Positions 45,501-55,034 of a DNA stretch of 64,000 bases are shown piece by piece. The translations under genes were made by a program, and so were the position numbers. Where the stretch lies: assembly GCF_017745275.1 (NCBI RefSeq), contig NZ_JAGHZS010000001.1:744001-808000 (forward strand), in the 5' to 3' direction. Every line of letters begins with the position of its first letter. Positions within the stretch are counted from its first letter, which is position 1. The notes under the pieces were generated by a model that saw nothing but the letters and a program-made list of their open reading frames with translations, did not search any database and was not told the origin of the DNA. The stretch comes from Chitinophaga sp. GTDB lineage: Bacteria; Bacteroidota; Bacteroidia; Chitinophagales; Chitinophagaceae.

Positions 45501-46883
45501 TTACACTATTTTCATGTTTACAGGATCCCAGTTCAGCAGTTTCTTGCTGAAATAGCTTTCATTGGTCAGCAATGCAGGACCTGCTGCGCGTAAGCCGAAT
45601 ACGGCATCTTCCACTACTGGTTTACCGGTGCGCATAGATTCGAAGAAATTGGCAAAGTGTTCTACCCTGTCATCATATCCTTTGGGCGCTGCATAGGCGC
45701 TGGATGTTTCGATGGTGTTTCTTTTATCGGCAGGGTATTTGGCGTTATACTGCGCCACATAAGCAGCCTGTTGTGCTTTGGTAAAGGTGTTGAAGGTATC
45801 CCATCCGCCGTAGCCGGGAGCTTCAGGCAGCTTATGTTTTTTGATTTTAAAATCATTCCAGCCCATTTCCAGTACCCCATCAGTGCCAATGAGGCGGGTG
45901 TATTCGCCACCGCCGCTACCGTCGGCGAAGTTAACGCGGAGCGTCATCTGGAAAGAAGGATGTTCCTTTGTTTCCGGGTAATCGAAAATAGCAACAACGG
46001 TATCGGGAACATCGCGGCCGTCTTTCCATTGTACCAGGTTGCCACTGGCGTAGATAGATGTAGGTCCCAGCGAGCCTGTGATGAAATGCAGCCCGGTAAT
46101 CAAATGCACAAAGAGATCGCCGGGGATGCCGGTGCCATAGGCTTTGTAGTTGCGCCAGCGGAAAAAGCGTACCGGGTCGAAAGGCAGTTTGGCTGTATCT
46201 TTCAGGAAGGTATCAAAGTCGATGGTAGCAGGCGACGCATCTGTGGGAATAGAGTACTGCCAGGCACCTAATGCACTATGGCGGTCCATCCTTGCTTCTA
46301 CCACGTTTAACCGGCCGATTTCACCGGCCTGGTAACGTTTACGGGCTTCCGCCAGGGCCACGCTGCTAACGCGCTGGCTACCCACCTGGAAAACAGCTTT
46401 AGTGCGCTGTTGCGCAGCAATCACTTTATGGCCTTCTTCAATCTGCTGTACCATCGGTTTTTCGCAGTATACCGCCTTACCGGCTTCCATAGCGTCTATA
46501 GCAATAGTATCATGCCAGTGGTCGGGGGTGGCCACAATGATAGCGTCTATATCTTTTCTTTTCAGTAGTTCGCGGTAATCGCGGGTGGTGTATATTTTGG
46601 GACCGTATACTTCTTTTACGCGGGCCAGGTGACCGTCATATAAATCGGCGGCACCTACAAACTCAACACCGGGCACTTTGAGTGCGGCGTCTACATCGCC
46701 AAATCCCATGATGCCCATGCCCACACAGGCGATGCGTATTTTATCATTTGGAGAGATTCTTTTTTCTGGCTGCAGCAACTGTACTTGTTCCGGTGTTTTT
46801 GCCATCGCTGCTAACTGGCCAATCCCCAGCAGTGCGGCGGTGCTACCTACGTGTTTTATAAATTTCCTACGTGATTCAGACAT
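45501..46883 (-). CDS. TAT-exported Gfo/Idh/MocA-family oxidoreductase
   Basis: A 460-residue NAD(P)-dependent oxidoreductase-like protein with a twin-arginine signal (SRRKFIKHVGSTAALLG) at the start. The Rossmann motif is RIACVGMGIMGFGDVDAA, EKPMVQQIEEGHKVI holds the family's conserved EKP catalytic lysine, and the C-terminal substrate domain is present. Export by TAT suggests folding with cofactor in the cytoplasm, then action in the periplasm; such proteins are common in Bacteroidota sugar metabolism, but the sugar or inositol substrate here is unknown. Single gene. Confidence 0.9.
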   Translation of the reverse strand: MSESRRKFIKHVGSTAALLGIGQLAAMAKTPEQVQLLQPEKRISPNDKIRIACVGMGIMGFGDVDAALKVPGVEFVGAADLYDGHLARVKEVYGPKIYTTRDYRELLKRKDIDAIIVATPDHWHDTIAIDAMEAGKAVYCEKPMVQQIEEGHKVIAAQQRTKAVFQVGSQRVSSVALAEARKRYQAGEIGRLNVVEARMDRHSALGAWQYSIPTDASPATIDFDTFLKDTAKLPFDPVRFFRWRNYKAYGTGIPGDLFVHLITGLHFITGSLGPTSIYASGNLVQWKDGRDVPDTVVAIFDYPETKEHPSFQMTLRVNFADGSGGGEYTRLIGTDGVLEMGWNDFKIKKHKLPEAPGYGGWDTFNTFTKAQQAAYVAQYNAKYPADKRNTIETSSAYAAPKGYDDRVEHFANFFESMRTGKPVVEDAVFGLRAAGPALLTNESYFSKKLLNWDPVNMKIV

Positions 46884-46976
46884 ATGGTTTTATTTTAAAA
46901 AGGGATTCATCGATCCCACATATTAGTTAAAAATTTTAAAAAGATAAATTTCAAAGGATAAGCGGAAAATGCAGGT

Positions 46977-47010
46977 AAAAAAAAGCCTTCCCGTTACCGG
47001 AAAGGCTTTT
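46977..47010 (-). terminator. Terminator of the succinate dehydrogenase operon
   Basis: On the minus strand a stem AAAAGCCTT/AAGGCTTTT with an inner CCGG pairing is followed by eight T. It lies 20 bases after the sdhB stop. Confidence 0.85.
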
Positions 47011-47029
47011 ATAGAGAATACGACGAATA

Positions 47030-47794
47030 TTATTTTTCGGAAGAAAAACCAGCGCTAATAAACTCCCGGTTTAGGCGGGCGATATTAGTGAGGGAAATTT
47101 CTTTAGGGCATTCTGCTTCGCAGGCGCCGGTATTGGTACAGCTACCAAAACCTTCCTTATCCATTTGCGCCACCATGTTGAGTGCACGGGATTGTTTTTC
47201 AGGATGGCCCTGTGGCAGCAATGCCAGTTGAGATACTTTTGCAGATACAAACAGCATCGCAGAAGAGTTTTTACAAGCGGCAACGCAGGCACCGCAACCA
47301 ATACAGGCAGCAGCAGCAAATGCGAGGTCTGCTTTGGTTTTATCAACCGGGATGCAGTTAGCATCCTGGGCATTACCGGTGTTCACGGAGATATAACCAC
47401 CTGCTTCAATAATGCGGTCGAATGCAGATCTGTCTACAGTCAGGTCTTTTACTACCGGGAAAGCGCCTGCTCTCCATGGTTCTACGGTAATGGTATCACC
47501 ATCTTTGAAAGCGCGCATGTGCAGCTGGCAGGTAGTAGTACCATCCCATGGACCGTGTGCGCGGCCATTGATGTGCATAGAGCACATACCACAGATACCT
47601 TCGCGGCAATCGTGATCAAAAGCAACGGGCTCTTTTCCTTCGTTGATCAGTTCTTCATTCACCACGTCAAACATTTCCAGGAAAGACATTTCAGAAGAAA
47701 TGTTTTTAGCCTGTAAAGTTTCAAATCTACCCTGATCGTTTTTGTTTTTCTGCCTCCACACTTTTAATGTGAGGTTCATGTTATAATGTTCCAT
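47030..47794 (-). CDS. sdhB: Succinate dehydrogenase / fumarate reductase iron-sulfur subunit
   Basis: Carries electrons from the flavin to quinone through three iron-sulfur clusters. With the ATG at 47792-47794 the protein has 254 residues; the frame runs further to 47851 but that extension overlaps the sdhA end and is unlikely. The 2Fe-2S ligands are Cys63, Cys68, Cys71 and Cys89 ([10 protein letters not shown] then TTTCQ). The 4Fe-4S and 3Fe-4S ligands are in [14 protein letters not shown] and [15 protein letters not shown]. It is the last gene of sdhCAB. Confidence 0.94.
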   Translation of the reverse strand: MEHYNMNLTLKVWRQKNKNDQGRFETLQAKNISSEMSFLEMFDVVNEELINEGKEPVAFDHDCREGICGMCSMHINGRAHGPWDGTTTCQLHMRAFKDGDTITVEPWRAGAFPVVKDLTVDRSAFDRIIEAGGYISVNTGNAQDANCIPVDKTKADLAFAAAACIGCGACVAACKNSSAMLFVSAKVSQLALLPQGHPEKQSRALNMVAQMDKEGFGSCTNTGACEAECPKEISLTNIARLNREFISAGFSSEK

Positions 47795-47857
47795 ATACCT
47801 TGGACAATTATTTGATTTATAATCCTGGTCAGCTGTTACGCAGCCGGCCAATAACCA

Positions 47858-49831
47858 TTATTTGTAGCTACGTTGTGTAGGTTTACATTCTTCGAATACC
47901 AGTGGTTCTTTGTGCAGTTCATACTTGCCTTCGCCTTTGTATTCCCATGCAGCCACATAGCTGAAGTTTGCGTCGTCACGTTGTGCTTCCCCATCTTCTG
48001 TTTGAGATTCTTCACGGAAGTGGCCACCGCAGGATTCGCGACGATTGAGTGCATCCATACACATTAATTCTCCCAGTTCCAGGAAGTCGGCTACACGGCC
48101 GGCTTTTTCCAGCTCAGGATTAAATTCGTTGGCTTCACCTGGTACACGTACATCTTTCCAGAATTCAGCACGCAGTGCTTTGATTTCTTCGATGGCTTCC
48201 AGCAATCCTTTTTCGTTACGTGCCATACCGCATTTGTCCCACATGATTTTTCCCAGTTTTTTATGGAAGAAATCAACAGATTTGGTGCCTTTGGCAGCGA
48301 ATAATTTATTGATGGTTTCTTTAACCCTGTTTTCTGCTTCCACGAAAGCAGGATGGTCAGTAGGAATCGCTTTGGTACGGATTTCATCTGCCAGGTAGTT
48401 ACCTACAGTGTAAGGGATAACGAAGTAACCATCTGCCAGCCCCTGCATCAATGCAGATGCACCTAAGCGGTTAGCACCGTGATCAGAGAAGTTGGCTTCT
48501 CCCAGAGAATACAGACCAGGAACGGTAGTGCTGAGTTCATAATCTACCCAAAGTCCACCCATGGTATAGTGTACTGCAGGGTAGATACGCATTGGCTGTT
48601 CGTAAGGATTTTCACCGGTGATTTTGGCGTACATGTCAAACAGGTTACCATATTTCTCGGCTACTACTTCTTTACCCAGCTTAATGATTTCTTCTTTGGA
48701 TACGTTGCCCATCTGGCGTTTACCCACTTCTACTTTACCATAGCGTTCAATGGCAGCGGCGAAGTCGAGGTATACGGCCTGTTTGGAAGTACCTACGCCA
48801 TAGCCGGCGTCGCACCTTTCTTTTGCTGCACGGGAAGCCACGTCACGGGGAACGAGGTTACCGAATGCAGGATATCTTCTTTCCAGGTAATAATCCCTTT
48901 CTTCTTCAGGAATATCGCTGGCTTTGCGGGTATCGTTTTGTTTCTTCGGCACCCAGATACGACCATCGTTACGCAGTGATTCTGACATCAGGGTCAGTTT
49001 CGACTGGTGATCGCCGGAAACGGGGATACAGGTAGGGTGAATTTGTGTGTAGCAAGGGTTCGCGAAGTAAGCACCATTCTTGGTTGCTTTCCAGGCGGCT
49101 GTTACGTTAGAGCCCATTGCATTGGTGGACAGGAAGAACACGTTACCATAACCACCACTGCAGATCAGTACTGCATGGCCGAAATGACGCTCCAGTTCAC
49201 CGGTGATGAGGTCACGGGCAATGATACCACGTGCTTTACCATCAATTTTCACGATGTCAAGCATTTCGTGGCGATTGTACATCGTTACGTTACCCAATGC
49301 TACCTGGCGTTCCAGTGCGGAGTAAGCGCCGAGGAGCAACTGCTGACCGGTTTGGCCGGCAGCATAAAAAGTACGTTGTACCTGTGTACCACCGAAAGAG
49401 CGGTTACTTAACAGTCCACCGTATTCACGTGCAAAGGGAACACCTTGTGCCACGCACTGATCTATAATATTACCACTCACTTCTGCCAAACGGTGTACGT
49501 TTGCTTCACGTGCGCGGTAGTCACCACCTTTTACTGTGTCGTAGAACAAACGGAAAACGGAGTCACCATCGTTCTGATAATTCTTGGCCGCGTTGATACC
49601 ACCCTGAGCGGCAATACTGTGTGCGCGGCGCGGACTATCCTGAAAGCAGAATGCTTTTACTTTATATCCCAACTCGCCTAATGAAGCCGCTGCGGATGCA
49701 CCAGCCAAACCAGTACCAATGATAATCACTTCCAGATTACGCTTATTGGCAGGGTTTACCAATTTACAATGTCCCTTGTAGTCTTCCCATTTGGAATTTA
49801 ATGGTCCGGCAGGAATTTTTGCGTCAAACAT
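47858..49831 (-). CDS. sdhA: Succinate dehydrogenase / fumarate reductase flavoprotein subunit
   Basis: Oxidises succinate to fumarate with covalently bound FAD. The 657-residue protein has the dinucleotide fold [20 protein letters not shown], the flavin-attachment histidine in [13 protein letters not shown] (His71), and the substrate block [33 protein letters not shown] and [14 protein letters not shown] are the later FAD-domain blocks. Its form and partner set fit the Bacteroidota menaquinone-linked complex. It lies 63 bases upstream of the sdhB ATG, and its start follows sdhC by 19 bases. Confidence 0.96.
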   Translation of the reverse strand: MFDAKIPAGPLNSKWEDYKGHCKLVNPANKRNLEVIIIGTGLAGASAAASLGELGYKVKAFCFQDSPRRAHSIAAQGGINAAKNYQNDGDSVFRLFYDTVKGGDYRAREANVHRLAEVSGNIIDQCVAQGVPFAREYGGLLSNRSFGGTQVQRTFYAAGQTGQQLLLGAYSALERQVALGNVTMYNRHEMLDIVKIDGKARGIIARDLITGELERHFGHAVLICSGGYGNVFFLSTNAMGSNVTAAWKATKNGAYFANPCYTQIHPTCIPVSGDHQSKLTLMSESLRNDGRIWVPKKQNDTRKASDIPEEERDYYLERRYPAFGNLVPRDVASRAAKERCDAGYGVGTSKQAVYLDFAAAIERYGKVEVGKRQMGNVSKEEIIKLGKEVVAEKYGNLFDMYAKITGENPYEQPMRIYPAVHYTMGGLWVDYELSTTVPGLYSLGEANFSDHGANRLGASALMQGLADGYFVIPYTVGNYLADEIRTKAIPTDHPAFVEAENRVKETINKLFAAKGTKSVDFFHKKLGKIMWDKCGMARNEKGLLEAIEEIKALRAEFWKDVRVPGEANEFNPELEKAGRVADFLELGELMCMDALNRRESCGGHFREESQTEDGEAQRDDANFSYVAAWEYKGEGKYELHKEPLVFEECKPTQRSYK

Positions 49832-49850
49832 ATATCCTTACTTTACAGAA

Positions 49851-50534
49851 TTATTTGAAATAAATATAAACGGGAATGATAGCAAAGCCAACAGGGATTG
49901 CTATTCCAAACAGCCAGATACCGATAAAGCTGAGTAAGCCGTTGTATTTCTTGTGATTTAAACCGAAGGTCTGACAGGCACTTTTGAATCCATGGATCAG
50001 GTGGAAGGATAAGCCGATCATACCAATTACATACAATGCAACCAACCATCCATTTTTGAAGGTTTCATAAGATAAGGCATACAGATCCTTTAATGGTTCC
50101 ACGCTTCCTTCGTAAGTACGGGTAGGTAAAGTACCATAGTGGAATTGTCCCCAGAAATTCACCAGGTGAATAACGATAAAAACAAGGAGAATGCTTCCCA
50201 TGATCGCCATCTGACGGCTGAACCAGGAAGATGTTTGATTACCCGGATTAATGGCATATTTCACCGGACGGGCAGCTCTGTTGCTGAATGTGAGCTGTAA
50301 CGCAATAAAGGCGTGCAGTATGATCACAATTTTCAGCCCCCAGGCAATAAACTGAATCAGGCTGTTATGTCCCATGAACGCGGCATACGCGTTAAAGGCC
50401 TTGCCTTCGTCGTTGTACAATAACTGGAAATTTCCCGCCAGATGTACGATCACGAAACTGCAAAGAAACAAGCCGGTAGCACCTACCAATAACTTCTTAC
50501 CGATAGAGGTATTAAAGAACTGTGACCACTTCAT
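49851..50534 (-). CDS. sdhC: Succinate dehydrogenase cytochrome b subunit
   Basis: Membrane anchor of the complex, 227 residues with five transmembrane helices and several membrane histidines that could bind two b hemes (H31, H72, H122 and others in FIVIHLVNFW and LSFHLIHGF). One large cytochrome b, with no separate SdhD, fits type-B enzymes of Bacteroidota. It is first in the sdhCAB operon; a TAAATTTG box at 50584-50591 lies 49 bases upstream of the start. Confidence 0.92.
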   Translation of the reverse strand: MKWSQFFNTSIGKKLLVGATGLFLCSFVIVHLAGNFQLLYNDEGKAFNAYAAFMGHNSLIQFIAWGLKIVIILHAFIALQLTFSNRAARPVKYAINPGNQTSSWFSRQMAIMGSILLVFIVIHLVNFWGQFHYGTLPTRTYEGSVEPLKDLYALSYETFKNGWLVALYVIGMIGLSFHLIHGFKSACQTFGLNHKKYNGLLSFIGIWLFGIAIPVGFAIIPVYIYFK

Positions 50535-50583
50535 AAGTAAAATTCTAAGCTTCCTAGTATAAAAAGATGATTGAAATGTCGCG

Positions 50584-50591
50584 CAAATTTA
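50584..50591 (-). promoter_or_regulatory. -7 box of the sdhCAB operon
   Basis: Minus-strand TAAATTTG, a full TAnnTTTG match, 49 bases upstream of the sdhC start. Confidence 0.5.
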
Positions 50592-50722
50592 ACGCAGGAA
50601 AAATAAAAAAAAATGATATTTATCAGGTTTTCATATGCATAAACATTTGATAAAATATATTATCAAATGAAAATCAATATATTCAGAATGATTATCTTTC
50701 ATTTTTTACTGAAAATTTAATA

Positions 50723-51286
50723 TCATTCTAAGCGCTTCAGCATGATGTTATCCACCATATTAAACAGATGCATTGGCTGATATGTTCGCCATTTATCATC
50801 ATCCAATAAATGTACATAATGATGCAGCCGCGCCTTTTCAAACTCTTCACGGGTTTGTATAGGCATATTCAAACTAACGATCCATCCGCCCTCATCGCGG
50901 ATATCGTCCCACCATTCTTCGTAATAGCAATCATCTGAAGAATGAAAATTCATCACATTTTCCGTAATAAGGATGAATTTCGTGATCCCTTGTGCAATCA
51001 GCGTATCAATGATATTACGCTTCAGGGTCATGATATCATTATCAATGGCATCATTCCATTCTCCCAATAATTCTATGATAGTAAAGTTGAATTGGTAATC
51101 CGTGTACAGGATTTTCATATACAGGTTACGTGAACCAAATTCATCCCATTGCGGATGTATATAATAATTATATACGGAGTTGGAATATTCAAATTCACTG
51201 TATTCTCTTCCATAGAAAGGAGAATACTCATCTTCCTCTGCAGCGTACAAGTGCCGCCAATTGTAATATGGCTCTATGTTATGCAT
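50723..51286 (-). CDS. Acidic, aromatic-rich protein of unknown function
   Basis: I do not recognise this 187-residue protein. It has no signal peptide or membrane helix. The first 60 residues are exceptionally rich in Tyr, Glu and Asp (EPYYNWRHLYAAEEDEYSPF and on), while residues 60-130 look like an alpha/beta core (FNFTIIELLGEWNDAI, TKFILITENVMNF). ATG at 51284-51286 is preferred; an upstream TTG at 51307 would add seven residues. It lies 34 bases after the murQ stop and is on the same strand, so it may be the last gene of the kinase-murQ unit. Function cannot be inferred. Confidence 0.65.
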   Translation of the reverse strand: MHNIEPYYNWRHLYAAEEDEYSPFYGREYSEFEYSNSVYNYYIHPQWDEFGSRNLYMKILYTDYQFNFTIIELLGEWNDAIDNDIMTLKRNIIDTLIAQGITKFILITENVMNFHSSDDCYYEEWWDDIRDEGGWIVSLNMPIQTREEFEKARLHHYVHLLDDDKWRTYQPMHLFNMVDNIMLKRLE

Positions 51287-51320
51287 ACCTGGTTTATCAA
51301 TGACCAAAGGTCAGGTTAAA

Positions 51321-52139
51321 TCATTTTTTCTCAAAATCATCCACCGCTTTTTTTACACTGCCAGCCTTTAGAAGCAGTTCCTGTGCCTGTTGATAGTCGG
51401 TGAGCGACAACTGTTCCATCAGCATTTTTACGCCGCGGTCTACCAGCTTTTCGTTGCTGAGTTGCATGTTCACCATTTTATTATCTTCTACTCTGCCCAG
51501 TTGAATCATGACAGCGGTGGAAAGCATATTCAATACCAGCTTCTGTGCAGTACCGCTTTTCAGGCGTGTACTTCCGGTCACAAATTCCGGACCTACTACT
51601 ACTTCAACCGGGAAATCTGCTGCTGCAGATACCGGCGTATCCGGGTTACAGCTGATGCTGCCGGTAACGATTCCATGACGACGACATTCGTTCAATGCAC
51701 CAATTACATAAGGTGTGGTGCCACTGGCAGCGATGCCTACTACTACGTCTTTATCGGTAATATTATACGCCTGCAAATCAGCCCAGCCCTGCTGGCGGTC
51801 ATCTTCTGCAAACTCCACGGCCTTGCGGATAGCTGAGTCGCCACCGGCAATTAATCCTACTACCAGGCCTTGTGGCACGCCAAAGGTAGGCGGGCATTCT
51901 GATGCATCCACCACACCCAAACGGCCGCTGGTACCTGCGCCCATATAGAACAGGCGTCCACCGGCGAGCATTTTATCGGCCACGGCAGTGACCAGTTTTT
52001 CTATTTGCGGAATTGCTTTTGCTACGGCCAACGGAACCGTCTGGTCTTCCTGGTTCATATTTACCAACAACTCGTTTACACTCATTTTCTCCAGGTGACG
52101 ATAGTGGGATGTTTGTTCCGTTACTCTTATAAATGCCAT
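51321..52139 (-). CDS. murQ: N-acetylmuramic acid 6-phosphate etherase
   Basis: Cleaves the lactyl ether of MurNAc-6-phosphate to give GlcNAc-6-phosphate, in cell-wall recycling. The 272-residue protein has the SIS-domain and family block FYMGAGTSGRLGVVDASECPPTFG, with the TSGRLG loop, then GGDSAIRKAVEFAEDD and the region GIAASGTTPYVIG. SGTAQKLVLNMLSTA is the C-terminal signature. It lies 21 bases after the kinase gene, so both form one unit, consistent with MurNAc and GlcNAc sugar recycling. Confidence 0.95.
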   Translation of the reverse strand: MAFIRVTEQTSHYRHLEKMSVNELLVNMNQEDQTVPLAVAKAIPQIEKLVTAVADKMLAGGRLFYMGAGTSGRLGVVDASECPPTFGVPQGLVVGLIAGGDSAIRKAVEFAEDDRQQGWADLQAYNITDKDVVVGIAASGTTPYVIGALNECRRHGIVTGSISCNPDTPVSAAADFPVEVVVGPEFVTGSTRLKSGTAQKLVLNMLSTAVMIQLGRVEDNKMVNMQLSNEKLVDRGVKMLMEQLSLTDYQQAQELLLKAGSVKKAVDDFEKK

Positions 52140-52160
52140 ATTTTATTTTGTTGAAAATGA

Positions 52161-53009
52161 TTAACGATGATACTCTACCAGGCCTTCCATAGGGGTGCGC
52201 AGCACCTTTCCCATTGGCAGCTCATACAGCTCACACAGCTCACGGAGGATGTCGCGGAAATGCCAGGCTATGCCCCCGGTAAAATGCAGCGAGGTAGTCC
52301 AGCTTTCGCGGTATTTGTAAATATGATTAAAGAAGAAATCGTTCAATCCATCTTCCAGGATGTTCTGGATCATGAAGTGTTCACGGTTCTCAGAAAGGAA
52401 AGTGGCGAATCCGGCCAGGTAGCGGTTCGCTAACGGTTTGCGGTATACGTTTTCCAGGATCTCGTCTTTGTTGGTATTGTATTTATAATCAAAGCGCGCC
52501 AGCAGGTCTTCATCAAAACTCTGATACAGGTAGTATTGCAGCACTTTCCTGCCCAGGTAGGCCCCACTGCCCTCGTCGCCCAGTACGTAGCCCAGGCCGG
52601 GGTTGTTCTTTATTATCTTCTCTCCATCATAATAACAGGAATTGGAACCGGTACCTAAAATACTGACAACGCCAGCTTCATGCCCGCATAAGGAACGTGC
52701 TGCCCCCATCAGATCATGCTGTATATCCGCCACGGCATCGGGCCATACGGCTTTTATGGCGTCGGACACGAGCTGGATATTTTTAGGCTGCGACAAACCC
52801 GTTCCGTAAAAATACACAGCATCCACATGGCTGCCGGCAGGCAACTGAGGCGCCAGCTCTGTATCCAGGATGGCTTTTATCTGTTCCGCTGTTTGAAAAT
52901 AGGGACTTACCCCCTGTGTATTCAACGTTAGCGGCTGATCTGCACCGAGCACCCCCCATTCTGTCTTGGTAGATCCGCTGTCTGCTATCAACTTTATTCC
53001 AGCACCCAT
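52161..53009 (-). CDS. BadF/BadG-type N-acetylglucosamine kinase-like protein
   Basis: A 282-residue ASKHA-fold ATPase. The N-terminal phosphate motif is LIADSGSTKTEWGVL (DxGxTKT), the second is VVSILGTGSNSCYYDG, and LGYVLGDEGSGAYLGRKVL is the adenosine-loop block typical of the GlcNAc/MurNAc kinase group. It is directly upstream of murQ (21 bases), so phosphorylation of GlcNAc or MurNAc recovered from the cell wall is the most likely role. Specificity is unproven. Confidence 0.85.
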   Translation of the reverse strand: MGAGIKLIADSGSTKTEWGVLGADQPLTLNTQGVSPYFQTAEQIKAILDTELAPQLPAGSHVDAVYFYGTGLSQPKNIQLVSDAIKAVWPDAVADIQHDLMGAARSLCGHEAGVVSILGTGSNSCYYDGEKIIKNNPGLGYVLGDEGSGAYLGRKVLQYYLYQSFDEDLLARFDYKYNTNKDEILENVYRKPLANRYLAGFATFLSENREHFMIQNILEDGLNDFFFNHIYKYRESWTTSLHFTGGIAWHFRDILRELCELYELPMGKVLRTPMEGLVEYHR

Positions 53010-53225
53010 ATCCGGTTATTTATGAAATTAAAGAATCCTAAAAGTTTGCACCTGATTTATGCTATTTTTGTCACAATTTAAACAAAAGGGTATCATATAA
53101 ACAAATAGCCCCCTTTGAACTTTAAAGGATGATGATACATGTATGCGGCAGTTTGCTTTCCGCCAGGTGCCAATACTACATGGATAAAGATTGGTCATAT
53201 AAATTAGCGGGATAATAATCTGATT

Positions 53226-54830
53226 ATGTCTAACAGGAAGTTGAATGTTTTTTTACCTCTTCTCTTTGCAGTTGTATTAGCCCTGGGCATGTTCCTTGGT
53301 CACAAAATGCCGGGATCGAACAATGGAGGCGCCACTGTATTTTTTAACAAACCTAACCGGGGGCCCTTACAGGAAGTAATGGACCTGATCAAAGCTAAAT
53401 ATGTAGATTCTCTCAATACCGACGATTTACAACAGGAAGCTATAGAAGGCATCCTCGCTCACCTGGATCCACACTCTATCTATATACCACCGGCAGAACT
53501 GCAACGGGTAAATGAAGATATGGAAGGCAACTTTCAGGGTATCGGCGTAGAATTCAATATCACCGCAGATACGGTGAATGTAATCAGTGTACTGAGTGGC
53601 GGTCCTTCTGAAAGTGCGGGCCTCCAAACCGGCGATAAAATCCTGAAAGTAAACGATAGCCTCATTGCCGGCAACAACATCACCCCGGATAAAATCCGCA
53701 AATTATTACGTGGTCCGGCAGGTTCCATCGTGAACACGGTCATATTAAGACAACAGCAACAACTGAAAGTTCCTATTACCAGGGGCGTGATTCCTTTATA
53801 CAGCGTAGATGCCAGCTACATGGCTGCGCCGGGAGTAGGCTATATCAAGATCAGCAAGTTCTCCGCCACCACCTACGATGAATTTATGAAGGCCATCCGT
53901 GGCCTCGAAAAACAGGGCATGAAGAAACTGGTGATCGACCTCCGGCAAAATCCAGGCGGTTACCTGGACGCAGCCACCCGCATCGCCGATGAGCTGCTGG
54001 AAGATCAGAAACTGATTGTATACACCAAGGGGAAAGACTTTCCAAGAACAGATTATAAAACCAAACGCCCCGGCATGTTTGAAAGGGGCGCCCTGGCTGT
54101 CCTCACCGATGAAGGTTCTGCTTCTGCCAGCGAAATCCTTGCAGGTGCCGTACAGGACTGGGATCGCGGAACTATCATTGGCCGCCGTACCTTCGGTAAA
54201 GGCCTGGTACAGGAACAATATGACCTCGACAATGGTGGGGCACTGCGCCTGACTGTTGCCCGTTATTATATACCTTCCGGCAGAAGTATCCAAAAGCCTT
54301 ATGGTAAAGGTCTGGACTATGATGATGATATTGCAGAACGTTATCATCATGGTGAAATGGTGAATAAAGACAGTATCAAGATCACAGATACCGTTCCTTA
54401 TAAAACAGCTTCCGGCCGTCGCGTTTACGGTGGTGGCGGTATTACACCGGATATTTTCATGCCGTTTGATACTTCCCGCTTTACACCTACCCTCACGGCC
54501 ATTTATACACGTAATACGTTCAGCAACTTTGCCTACCAGTATTACACCAGCCACAAAGAAGTATTTGGTCCTTATAAAGACGCCGCCACTTTTGCCAAAA
54601 ACTTCCAAACCACTCCTGCACTGATGGATGATTTTAAAACCTATGCTAAAAAAGACAGCGTACCTGGCCTGGATCACCTGAATGCAAAGGATGAAGTGGA
54701 AATCCGCAATCGCCTCAAAGCGATGCTGGCCCGCCAGTTGTTCAGAACAGAAGGCTATTATGAAGCTATCAATGCAGCGGATCCTGTAGTGAAGAAAGCA
54801 TTGGAAGTAGTAGAAAAAGAGAAGAATTAA
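53226..54830 (+). CDS. S41 C-terminal processing peptidase (CtpA-like)
   Basis: A 534-residue protein with an N-terminal signal anchor (about residues 7-24), a PDZ domain (around residues 100-190, with the block QGIGVEFNITADTV) and an S41 peptidase domain. The catalytic dyad is Ser300 (EGSASASEIL) and Lys325 (TFGKGLVQEQYD), 25 residues apart as in plant CtpA. The C-terminal 120 residues are an extra helical region. It would act in the periplasm on C-termini of envelope proteins. A possible -7 box TATTTTTG lies near 53063-53070, far from the ATG. Confidence 0.93.
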   Translation: MSNRKLNVFLPLLFAVVLALGMFLGHKMPGSNNGGATVFFNKPNRGPLQEVMDLIKAKYVDSLNTDDLQQEAIEGILAHLDPHSIYIPPAELQRVNEDMEGNFQGIGVEFNITADTVNVISVLSGGPSESAGLQTGDKILKVNDSLIAGNNITPDKIRKLLRGPAGSIVNTVILRQQQQLKVPITRGVIPLYSVDASYMAAPGVGYIKISKFSATTYDEFMKAIRGLEKQGMKKLVIDLRQNPGGYLDAATRIADELLEDQKLIVYTKGKDFPRTDYKTKRPGMFERGALAVLTDEGSASASEILAGAVQDWDRGTIIGRRTFGKGLVQEQYDLDNGGALRLTVARYYIPSGRSIQKPYGKGLDYDDDIAERYHHGEMVNKDSIKITDTVPYKTASGRRVYGGGGITPDIFMPFDTSRFTPTLTAIYTRNTFSNFAYQYYTSHKEVFGPYKDAATFAKNFQTTPALMDDFKTYAKKDSVPGLDHLNAKDEVEIRNRLKAMLARQLFRTEGYYEAINAADPVVKKALEVVEKEKN

Positions 54831-54910
54831 GGAATTTTGGAAAGACGGCATTCATTAGATGCTGCCGGTTTCCCCGGTTATTATTTCAATGTTTTGACCG
54901 GCATTATAAA

Positions 54911-54959
54911 TAGTTTGGGGAGATGGGAATAACGATGTTATTCCCATCTCCCCAAACTA
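54911..54959. terminator. Hairpin with 23-bp perfect stem
   Basis: Arms 54911-54933 and 54937-54959 pair perfectly with a three-base loop. There is no T-tract directly after the stem. It is the first of two hairpins in the 204-base gap between the convergent S41 genes. Confidence 0.75.
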
Positions 54960-54972
54960 CTTCAGGAGCATA

Positions 54973-55017
54973 ATAAAAGCGAAAGGAGATGTAGTGTACA
55001 TCTCCTTTCGCTTTTAT
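54973..55017. terminator. Two-way terminator with 21-bp stem
   Basis: Arms 54973-54993 and 54997-55017 pair perfectly with a three-base loop. ATAAAAGCG at the base gives A- and T-rich flanks for termination on either strand. Confidence 0.82.
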
Positions 55018-55034
55018 CTTTTAACCGGTGGTTA

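Noticed and set aside
47795..47851. N-terminal extension of sdhB from 47851
   Set aside because: It begins with an unrelated Cys-containing stretch that runs back to the sdhA stop; [13 protein letters not shown] is the normal start region.
53063..53070. TATTTTTG as promoter of the S41 gene at 53226
   Set aside because: It matches the -7 consensus, but the leader would be about 150 bases with no supporting feature, so it was not listed as a feature.
53796..54851. 351-codon open frame antisense to the S41 gene at 53226
   Set aside because: It is a shadow of a clear CtpA-like gene; no start signal and no recognisable domain.
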